Below are positions 1 to 5,041 of a stretch of 6,048 nt of DNA, one piece after another. How positions within the stretch are numbered: position 1 is the stretch's first letter; each line of letters begins with the position of its first letter. Source of the stretch: an uncultured Eubacteriales bacterium (GTDB lineage Bacteria; Bacillota; Clostridia; Lachnospirales; Lachnospiraceae). A model generated the notes under the pieces. The model was not told the DNA's origin. It worked only from the letters and a program-made list of their open reading frames with translations, and did not search any database. The position numbers and the translations under genes are program-made. The DNA lies in contig ONXW01000404.1 in NCBI GenBank assembly GCA_900321915.1, forward strand, positions 1 to 6,048, in the 5' to 3' direction.

Positions 1-1383
1 GGCGGATACGAAGCGATCCGCAAGGTCCTGACAACCATGACTCCGGAAGAAGTCATCGAAGAGATCAAAGTCTCCGGACTGGCAGGACGAGGCGGCGCGG
101 GTTTCCCGACATGGTTCAAATGGAATGCCTGCCGTCAGGCAGCGGGCGAACCCAAGTACCTTATCTGCAACGCGGATGAAGGCGACCCCGGCGCGTTCAT
201 GGACCGTGCGGTCATCGAGTCCGATCCCCACAACCTGATTGAAGGCATGCTGGTCGGCGCCTATGCTATCGGCGCGGCCGAGATGGTCGTTTACGTCCGT
301 GCGGAGTATCCGCTGGCCATCGTCCGTCTGGAAAATGCTATCGCCCAGGCAAGGGAAAAGGGCTTTCTCGGCAAGAACATCATGGGCACAGATTTCTCCT
401 GCGACATGAGAATCAAGGCCGGCGCGGGCGCGTTTGTCTGCGGCGAGGAGACAGCCCTGATCGCATCCCTGGAGGGCAAGCGCGGAATGCCAAGGCTTAA
501 ACCTCCGTTCCCCGCAAACAGCGGTTACAACCTCAAGCCCTCAAACATCAACAACGTTGAAACCTTCGCGAACGTGGCGTGGATCATGATGAACGGCGGA
601 GCGGCCTTCTCAGCCATGGGTACCGAGAACAGCAAGGGCACAAAGGTATTCGCCCTTACCGGCAAGGTAAAACGCGGCGGACTGGTCGAGATCCCGATGG
701 GCAAGACACTGCGCGACGTTATCTTCGGCATCGGCGGCGGCATCCGGGAAGACAGAGAGTTCAAGGCTGTCCAGATGGGCGGACCTTCCGGCGGATGTAT
801 TCCGGCTTCCCTTCTGGATACAGTCATCGATTATAAAGCCCTGTCGGCCACAGGCGCGATCATGGGATCCGGCGGTATGGTCGTTATGGACAGCTCCACA
901 TGTATGGTGGAGATGACAAGATTCTTCCTCAATTTCACGACGAATGAGAGCTGCGGAAAGTGCGTGCCCTGCCGTCTCGGCACCAAGCGCATGCATGAGA
1001 TACTCACAAGGATCGTCACCGGAGAGGGAAAGGAAGGCGATATTGAGCTTCTGGAGGAGCTCTGTCTTTCCATTAAGGACGGAGCCCTGTGCGGCCTCGG
1101 ACAGACAGCCCCGAACCCGGTACTGACCACAATCCGCTATTTCCGCGACGAGTACGAAGAGCACATCAAGAATAAGAAATGTCCGGCCAAGGAGTGCACG
1201 GCGCTGCTTTCCTACAGGATCGTTCCGGAAGCCTGCAAGGGCTGTACCGCCTGCGCAAGGAAATGTCCGGCACAGTGTATTTCCGGAGAAGTCAAGAAGC
1301 CCCATGTCATTGACCAGAGCAAGTGCATCAAGTGCGGCAACTGCAAATCAACCTGCCGGTTCGATGCCATTGTCGTGGAGTAA
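1..1383 (+). CDS. nuoF: NuoF/HydB-type NADH-binding FMN iron-sulfur subunit (5' end missing; StnB-like)
   Basis: Flavoprotein subunit that exchanges electrons between NAD(H) and FMN and passes them to Fe-S clusters. The frame is open from base 1, and the residues before the Met at 37 (GGYEAIRKVLTT) match the conserved lead-in of NuoF proteins, so that Met is internal and the gene begins upstream. Seen in the 460 window residues: glycine-rich FMN/NADH loop GRGGAGFPTWFKW (29-41), NADEGDPGAFMDR (57-69; the GDPGAFMDR form is typical of soluble HydB-type proteins), GAGAFVCGEETALIASLEGKRG (about 141-162), the SLBB region, N3 [4Fe-4S] ligands C318, C321, C324 and C364, and a C-terminal 2x[4Fe-4S] ferredoxin domain (C412/415/418/422 and C442/445/448/452). 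Respiratory NuoF lacks that ferredoxin tail; HydB/HndC/StnB-type subunits carry it. With a missing N-terminal thioredoxin-like domain the full length would be near 600 residues, usual for HydB. It is followed after 11 bases by a GltD-like fusion, so a bifurcating transhydrogenase is more likely than complex I or a hydrogenase. Family certain; exact complex inferred. Confidence 0.93.
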   Translation, partial: GGYEAIRKVLTTMTPEEVIEEIKVSGLAGRGGAGFPTWFKWNACRQAAGEPKYLICNADEGDPGAFMDRAVIESDPHNLIEGMLVGAYAIGAAEMVVYVRAEYPLAIVRLENAIAQAREKGFLGKNIMGTDFSCDMRIKAGAGAFVCGEETALIASLEGKRGMPRLKPPFPANSGYNLKPSNINNVETFANVAWIMMNGGAAFSAMGTENSKGTKVFALTGKVKRGGLVEIPMGKTLRDVIFGIGGGIREDREFKAVQMGGPSGGCIPASLLDTVIDYKALSATGAIMGSGGMVVMDSSTCMVEMTRFFLNFTTNESCGKCVPCRLGTKRMHEILTRIVTGEGKEGDIELLEELCLSIKDGALCGLGQTAPNPVLTTIRYFRDEYEEHIKNKKCPAKECTALLSYRIVPEACKGCTACARKCPAQCISGEVKKPHVIDQSKCIKCGNCKSTCRFDAIVVE

Positions 1384-1388
1384 GGGGG
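1384..1388 (+). promoter_or_regulatory. Ribosome binding site fixing the start of the GltD-like fusion gene
   Basis: GGGGG directly after the TAA of the upstream gene, six bases before ATG 1395. An in-frame ATG at 1323 would add 24 residues (MHQVRQLQINLP...) lying entirely inside the upstream gene's ferredoxin domain and with no such site. The product from 1395 begins directly with a [2Fe-2S] ferredoxin strand (MSDKIKITINGKE), so 1395 is chosen. Confidence 0.75.
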
Positions 1389-1394
1389 ACGAAT

Positions 1395-3431
1395 ATGAGC
1401 GATAAGATTAAAATTACAATTAATGGCAAAGAGTGCGAAGGCGTGAAGGGGGAAACCATCCTTACAATTGCGTCCAGGAACGGGATTGAGATCCCCAATC
1501 TTTGCCACAATGACGAAGTCAAAGTTTACGGCGCATGTTCTCTCTGCGTAGTGGAAGGCGAAGGAATGCCGAAGCTCATGAGAGCCTGCGCGACCATTCC
1601 GCAGGATGGATGGAAAGTCAGCTCGCAGACCCCGAGGGCCATGCAGTCCAGAAAGGTTGCCCTGGAGCTCCTGATGTGCGACCACGAAGGCGACTGCAAG
1701 GGACCGTGCTCTCTTGAATGTCCCGCCGGCACGGACTGCCAGGCCTATGTAAAGCAGATTGCCCTCGGCAATGACAAAGAAGCGGTCCGCATCATCAAGG
1801 AAAAGCTTCCGCTGCCCGCATCCATCGGACGTGTATGTCCGCATCCCTGCGAGACAAAATGCCGGCGCCAGTATGTTGAGGAGCCCATCTCCATCGCGTT
1901 CCTGAAATATTTCGCCGCAGACAACGACCTTAAGTCCGGCGATACCTTCCGTCCGGAAGTTGCCGCGCCCACGGGCAAAACCGTCGGCATCATCGGCGGC
2001 GGCCCCGCAGGCCTCACCGCAGCGTATTTCCTGGCAGTCAAGGGACATAAGGTAACAATCTTCGACGCGATGCCGAAGATGGGCGGAATGCTTCGCTACG
2101 GTATTCCGGAGTACCGTCTCCCGAAGGCGGTTCTCGACAGGGAGATCGCTGAGATCGAAGCCCTGGGCGTAGAATTAAAGAACAACGTCAAGATCGGCAG
2201 GGACATCTCCTATGCGGACCTCAAGGCACAGTTTGACGCGACCCTCATCGCCATCGGCGCATGGACCAGCTCCGGTGTGGGATGCCCGGGTGAGAAAGAT
2301 ACCGAAGGCGTCTTCGGAGGAATCGATTTCCTGCGTGAGGTCAGCCTCGGAAACAGGCCGGAGATCGGGGACAGCGTCGTGATCGTCGGCGGCGGAAACA
2401 CTGCCATGGACGCCTGCCGCACCGCAGTGCGCGTCGGCGCTAAGAACGTTTACGTCGTATACCGCCGTACCGAGGCAGAGATGCCCGCGGAACAGGTTGA
2501 GATCGACGAAGCGAGAGAAGAGGGCGTGGAATTCAAGTTCCTTCGCAATCCCGCGGAGATCATCAGCGAGAACGGCCATGTCACGAAGGTTAAGCTGCAG
2601 GTTATGGAACTCGGAGAGCCCGACGCATCCGGAAGAAGAGCTCCGGTGCCGGTAGAAGGCCAGTTCGAGACCATCGAAGTGTCTTCCGTTATCGCGGCCA
2701 TCGGCCAGAAGGTCAATCCGGCCGGATTTGAGGGAGTCGAGCTCAACCGCAGGGGCATCATCGCGGCGGACGAGACGACATTCCGCACCTCGGAAGAGGG
2801 CGTATTCGCAGTCGGCGACGCCACAAACAAGGGCGCAGGCATCGCCATCGCGGCGATCGGCGAGGCCAATAAGGCCGCTGCCGTGATCGATTCCTACCTG
2901 AACGGGGAGATCATTCCCTACAAAGCTCCCTTCGTTTCGAAGAGAGAGGCGGAAGATATCGACTTCACAATCTATGACAAGAAGTCACGCATCCGTATGC
3001 CGCAGCTTTCACCCGAAGAGAGGAAGACCAACTTTAAGGAAGTCAACCTCGGCTTTGATGAGAAAGAAGCCCGGGAAGAGGCAAAGCGCTGCCTGGAGTG
3101 CGGCTGCTGGGATTACGACGACTGCCGCCTGATCAAAGCCGCAAACAGCTGCGATATCTGTCCTTCCAGGCTGAAGGGCGAGAAGCACAGCCGCTTCGTG
3201 GAGCAGAGACTGGTATCCATCGAGCGCGACCAGGGCAAGTGCATCCTCTGCGGACTGTGCGTCCGTGTCTGCGACGAAGTCGTCGGCAAGGGACTTCTGG
3301 ACTTTGTCGGAAGAGGTTTCAACACTGTGATCAAGCCGGAATTCAATACTCCGGAGATGATCGAAGTCTGCAAGGACTGCCACAAGTGTGCGGAGATGTG
3401 CCCGACCGGCGCACTCAAGATCATCGGATAA
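1395..3431 (+). CDS. Multi-cluster FAD/NAD(P)H oxidoreductase fusion: [2Fe-2S] + GltD/NfnB-like + 2x[4Fe-4S] (StnC-like transhydrogenase subunit)
   Basis: A 678-residue fusion. Residues 1-80 form a NuoG-type [2Fe-2S] domain with ligands C37, C48, C51, C65 (Cx10Cx2Cx13C). Residues 95-156 hold the GltD/NfnB-type N-terminal cysteines (C101, C105, C109, C115; then GRVCPHPCETKC with C148, C152, C156). The FAD Rossmann motif is GIIGGGPAG (198-206), the NAD(P)H Rossmann motif is VIVGGGNTAMDA (329-340) followed by YRR (356-358), the Arg pair commonly used for the NADP 2'-phosphate. AIGQ (435-438) and VFAVGDA (470-476) complete the FAD domain. The C-terminus has C566/569/571/577/586/589 and a NuoG/HydA-like 2x[4Fe-4S] module (C616/619/622/626 and C659/662/665/669, ending CPTGA). 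It likely receives electrons from the NuoF-like partner and reduces NADP+ at its FAD. Known relatives are NfnB/GltD cores and, as I recall the literature, the C subunit of the Sporomusa Stn transhydrogenase. All cofactor motifs look intact. The alternative is a partner of a hydrogenase or formate dehydrogenase encoded outside the window. Confidence 0.9.
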   Translation: MSDKIKITINGKECEGVKGETILTIASRNGIEIPNLCHNDEVKVYGACSLCVVEGEGMPKLMRACATIPQDGWKVSSQTPRAMQSRKVALELLMCDHEGDCKGPCSLECPAGTDCQAYVKQIALGNDKEAVRIIKEKLPLPASIGRVCPHPCETKCRRQYVEEPISIAFLKYFAADNDLKSGDTFRPEVAAPTGKTVGIIGGGPAGLTAAYFLAVKGHKVTIFDAMPKMGGMLRYGIPEYRLPKAVLDREIAEIEALGVELKNNVKIGRDISYADLKAQFDATLIAIGAWTSSGVGCPGEKDTEGVFGGIDFLREVSLGNRPEIGDSVVIVGGGNTAMDACRTAVRVGAKNVYVVYRRTEAEMPAEQVEIDEAREEGVEFKFLRNPAEIISENGHVTKVKLQVMELGEPDASGRRAPVPVEGQFETIEVSSVIAAIGQKVNPAGFEGVELNRRGIIAADETTFRTSEEGVFAVGDATNKGAGIAIAAIGEANKAAAVIDSYLNGEIIPYKAPFVSKREAEDIDFTIYDKKSRIRMPQLSPEERKTNFKEVNLGFDEKEAREEAKRCLECGCWDYDDCRLIKAANSCDICPSRLKGEKHSRFVEQRLVSIERDQGKCILCGLCVRVCDEVVGKGLLDFVGRGFNTVIKPEFNTPEMIEVCKDCHKCAEMCPTGALKIIG

Positions 3432-3460
3432 GACAGCTTACGGATTATAAGTTTACACAA

Positions 3461-3495
3461 AAAGAAGCTGCAGGGGTTTTCCCTGCAGCTTCTTT
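3461..3495. terminator. Convergent (bidirectional) intrinsic terminator
   Basis: A perfect 15-bp inverted repeat: AAAGAAGCTGCAGGG at 3461-3475, loop GTTTT, CCCTGCAGCTTCTTT at 3481-3495. It begins 29 bases after the redox operon stop and lies 33 bases beyond the stop of the facing lipoprotein gene. Read on the minus strand, the stem is followed by more T (TTCTTTTTGTGT), so it looks stronger for the lipoprotein gene; on the plus strand the T tract is interrupted (TTCTTTCTGCG). Position between converging genes supports the call. Confidence 0.88.
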
Positions 3496-3521
3496 CTGCG
3501 CTTCGGTTTTCTGCGCTTCGG
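3493..3521. repeat. Short tandem direct repeat (2 x 14 bp, period 15) next to the terminator
   Basis: TTTCTGCGCTTCGG occurs at 3493-3506 and again at 3508-3521, separated by one T. The first copy overlaps the foot of the terminator stem and the second ends seven bases before the lipoprotein stop codon. Looks like a local slippage duplication in noncoding sequence; no function evident. Confidence 0.8.
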
Positions 3522-3527
3522 CTTTAT

Positions 3528-4892
3528 TTACCAGTCTTCATAATCGCCGTAGTCTTCGTAATCGTCGTAACCGCCGTAGTCTTCGTAATCATCGTAACCG
3601 CCGTAGTCTTCATAGTCGCCGTAATCACCCGGGTCAGAGTAGGGATCATAGTCATTGTACTCCGGCTCATAGTCGTTATATTCCGGCTCGTATTCCACAT
3701 CCCATCCGGCATCGTTATTCTCGTAATACTGACCGTCCTCTATGTAGTAATCGTCTCCGGAACCGATGTACTCATCTTCGAAGCCGTTAAACTGCCATAC
3801 ATCGCCGTCCTCGTCGGTCCAGCTGTAGACATCGCCGTAATCTCCGGAATCGGAGTAGGGGTCGTAATCGTTGAATTCATACTCTTCGTAGTCATAGGTA
3901 TCGCCGGGATCAGACCAGGGATCGTAGTCATCGTAGTAGTATTCCGGATCCCAGCCCGCATCATTGGACTCGTAGGCTTCCCCGTCATCGTCGATATAAT
4001 AGTCGTCGCCGAAACCGATGAACTGGTTTTCGTAGCCGTCCCAGTACCATACATCGCCGTCGGAATCGTACCAGTAGTATGCTGTGCCGTAATCACCGGA
4101 ATCCGACTGGTTTGCGGCGGCTCCGGATTTTGAGGGCTGTTTCCTTGACGGAACCGGTGTGGTGCCGTCCTTCGGCGTGGGTTCTGACGGAACAGCCTTC
4201 GGGGAAGTGCTCCATCCCGCGGTGAAGGAGAGGCTGTCCAGCATCTTGTCCGTAATATCACAGTAATCCTTGAAGCGGCTCTCCACCGCATTCGTGGATG
4301 CCACCAGGACATATCCGATGGGGCCGTAGTAGCGCACCACCATCCGGCCGCGTACCGGCTGTTCCAGTGATTCATCAAATATAGCGTTTTTCAGCCAGGT
4401 ATATGCGGTAATGCTGTAATGGTCCCTTCCGTCAACATAATCCGATGTGATGGATTTGGTCAGGTATTTTCCCTGCAGTCCCTTCTGCATGGTCTCGAGC
4501 ATATGGTACATGTAGGGTTTCGCGGCTCCGTAGCCCTTGTCCATGTACTCGTCATAGCCTTCGATCGGCAGGAAGCAGAACATGATATTGACGTACTGGT
4601 CATCAGTGCCTTCCGCGTTCACCGCGTTGAAGTTCAGGGCATTTTTCACAGCCAGGTGCTGCATCGGCTCGATGGATGCGGGATAACTGATGTAAGCCTG
4701 CTGGAATTCGTCAGGGAAATGCGCTGTTTCCGAAAGCTCCGTATCCGTTTCCGCCGGCGTCTCCTCCGCAGTTTCCGCAGCTTCAGTCTCTTCCTCCTCC
4801 GCTGTCGCGGCCCCGGTGTCTCCGCAGGATGCCAGGGAAATGCACAGCAGTACGGCGAGCAGCATTGCCGTAATCTTTTTTATCCGTTTCAT
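3528..4892 (-). CDS. Surface lipoprotein with PsbP-like domain and acidic Tyr/Asp-rich repetitive tail
   Basis: Not a family I can name. The 454 residues start with a lysine-rich, hydrophobic signal peptide and lipobox LASC (20-23), so the mature protein should be a lipid-anchored extracellular protein from Cys23. Residues 30-57 are an acidic Glu/Thr/Ala spacer. Residues about 58-228 form a compact domain starting FPDEFQQAYISYP and ending DKMLDSLSFTAGW; this beginning and ending resemble the PsbP/Mog1-like fold found in many bacterial lipoproteins (inference by eye). Residues 229-262 are a Pro/Thr/Lys linker. Residues 263-454 are a Tyr/Asp/Glu/Gly/Trp tail with an 84-residue duplication (265-348 and 349-about 432), each copy containing a D-x-DGD-VW motif (276-282, 360-366), GDDYYI and NDAGWD. 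It ends in 9-residue repeats. No Lys, Arg, His, Leu, Met or Cys occurs after Lys255. Start ATG at 4890-4892 is preceded by AGGAGGAG. It is transcribed divergently from a sensor kinase and convergently with the redox operon. Possible roles are cation binding, cell-wall interaction or envelope sensing; none is shown. Confidence 0.9.
   Translation of the reverse strand: MKRIKKITAMLLAVLLCISLASCGDTGAATAEEEETEAAETAEETPAETDTELSETAHFPDEFQQAYISYPASIEPMQHLAVKNALNFNAVNAEGTDDQYVNIMFCFLPIEGYDEYMDKGYGAAKPYMYHMLETMQKGLQGKYLTKSITSDYVDGRDHYSITAYTWLKNAIFDESLEQPVRGRMVVRYYGPIGYVLVASTNAVESRFKDYCDITDKMLDSLSFTAGWSTSPKAVPSEPTPKDGTTPVPSRKQPSKSGAAANQSDSGDYGTAYYWYDSDGDVWYWDGYENQFIGFGDDYYIDDDGEAYESNDAGWDPEYYYDDYDPWSDPGDTYDYEEYEFNDYDPYSDSGDYGDVYSWTDEDGDVWQFNGFEDEYIGSGDDYYIEDGQYYENNDAGWDVEYEPEYNDYEPEYNDYDPYSDPGDYGDYEDYGGYDDYEDYGGYDDYEDYGDYEDW
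3545..3625 (-). repeat. 27-bp tandem repeat, about three copies, coding for the lipoprotein C-terminus
   Basis: Units 3545-3571 and 3572-3598 differ at one base (G or A at unit position 20). A third unit, 3599-3625, is more diverged in its second half. Each unit encodes nine residues of the type YEDYGGYDD. Near-identity at DNA level, including synonymous positions, points to recent slippage; because the unit is a multiple of three, copy change would keep the frame. Confidence 0.9.
3597..4100 (-). repeat. 84-residue (252-bp) tandem duplication inside the lipoprotein gene
   Basis: Copy A is residues 265-348 (bases 4100-3849) and copy B is residues 349 to about 432 (3848-3597). Aligned landmarks at offset 84 are SGDYG, DGDVW and GDDYYI; NDAGWD is at offset 83. 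Between the landmarks the copies have diverged, so this duplication is older than the 27-bp repeat. A nested 7-residue duplication EPEYNDY (402-408, 409-415; bases 3689-3648) lies in copy B. Confidence 0.85.
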
Positions 4893-4896
4893 ATCT

Positions 4897-4904
4897 CTCC
4901 TCCT
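4897..4904 (-). promoter_or_regulatory. Strong ribosome binding site of the lipoprotein gene
   Basis: On the minus strand AGGAGGAG is followed by AGAT and then the ATG at 4892. It is a near-perfect anti-16S match and fixes the start, which agrees with the signal peptide beginning MKRIKK. Confidence 0.85.
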
Positions 4905-4922
4905 GAATCAGAAAACAGTTGT

Positions 4923-4941
4923 TTTATAATAACATTATAAA
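4923..4941. promoter_or_regulatory. AT-rich palindrome carrying TATAAT -10 elements on both strands
   Basis: TTTATAAT (4923-4930), spacer AAC, ATTATAAA (4934-4941): a perfect 8-bp inverted repeat. On the minus strand TATAAT at 4939-4934 sits at a sensible distance for the lipoprotein gene (start about seven bases downstream of the hexamer, leader about 35 bases). A matching -35 is weak (best TTTTCC, spacer 16). The plus-strand TATAAT at 4925-4930 has no convincing -35. The lipoprotein promoter reading is plausible; the palindrome may also be an operator. Confidence 0.5.
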
Positions 4942-4969
4942 GGAACCGGGCCTTTGGAAAATACATACT

Positions 4970-4983
4970 AAAAGTATACTTTT
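4970..4983. promoter_or_regulatory. Perfect 14-bp palindrome, candidate regulator binding site
   Basis: AAAAGTATACTTTT is perfectly self-complementary and lies in the 149-bp divergent intergenic region, about 30 bases upstream of the lipoprotein -10 and about 30 bases upstream of the kinase -10. No terminator-like T run or loop is present, so a protein-binding site fits better than a hairpin. The regulator is unknown. Confidence 0.45.
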
Positions 4984-4993
4984 CGCATCCTGT

Positions 4994-5006
4994 GTTCCCC
5001 GGGAAC
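4994..5006. promoter_or_regulatory. GTTCCC-C-GGGAAC palindrome upstream of the kinase -10
   Basis: Six-base arms around a single C, ending six bases before the TATAAT of the kinase gene, hence across the -35/spacer region. A bound protein there could block or recruit polymerase. The two-fold symmetry and position are observed; regulation is inferred. Confidence 0.4.
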
Positions 5007-5009
5007 GCG

Positions 5010-5018
5010 TGCTATAAT
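5010..5018 (+). promoter_or_regulatory. Extended -10 promoter of the sensor kinase gene
   Basis: TGCTATAAT is a perfect TATAAT with an upstream TGn extension. No good TTGACA-like -35 is present 16-18 bases upstream, typical of extended -10 or activated promoters. Transcription would begin near 5025, giving a leader of under 20 bases that begins almost at the ribosome binding site. Confidence 0.6.
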
Positions 5019-5026
5019 CACCATAA

Positions 5027-5035
5027 AAGGAGGAG
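5027..5035 (+). promoter_or_regulatory. Strong ribosome binding site of the sensor kinase gene
   Basis: AAGGAGGAG ends six bases before ATG 5042. This decides the frame: the other ATG-led frames nearby lack such a site and give proteins without recognisable domains. Confidence 0.85.
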
Positions 5036-5041
5036 TGTGCC

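Noticed and set aside
276..298. Short plus-strand GC-rich inverted repeats inside the redox genes considered as regulatory hairpins
   Set aside because: They fall within conserved codons, have short arms, and lack T runs or intergenic position.
1323..1394. Upstream in-frame ATG extending the GltD-like fusion by 24 residues
   Set aside because: The extension overlaps the conserved ferredoxin domain of the preceding gene, has no ribosome binding site and gives sequence unlike the family; ATG 1395 is well placed.
610..2048. Long minus-strand open frames (231 and 278 codons) opposite the two redox genes
   Set aside because: They lie antisense to well-conserved coding sequence, overlap each other, show no domain I recognise and no ribosome binding site; GC-rich codon bias explains their length.
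3545..3625. Regularly spaced short repeats considered as a CRISPR-like array
   Set aside because: The 27-bp units are contiguous without unique spacers and lie in frame inside a gene.
3098..3790. Plus-strand open frame rich in Arg and Asn (230 codons) running over the terminator
   Set aside because: It overlaps the end of the fusion gene out of frame, crosses a terminator, and its RRSLRN repeats are the antisense reading of the lipoprotein tail repeats.
4035..4067. D-x-DGD motif of the lipoprotein repeats considered as a true EF-hand or dockerin loop
   Set aside because: Spacing does not give the DxDxDG pattern with Glu at position 12, and no flanking helices are evident; only a general acidic loop can be claimed.
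3740..4378. Minus-strand open frame in another frame of the lipoprotein gene, Thr/Met/Ile-rich
   Set aside because: Frame shadow of the repetitive Tyr/Asp codons; no start signal or recognisable domain.
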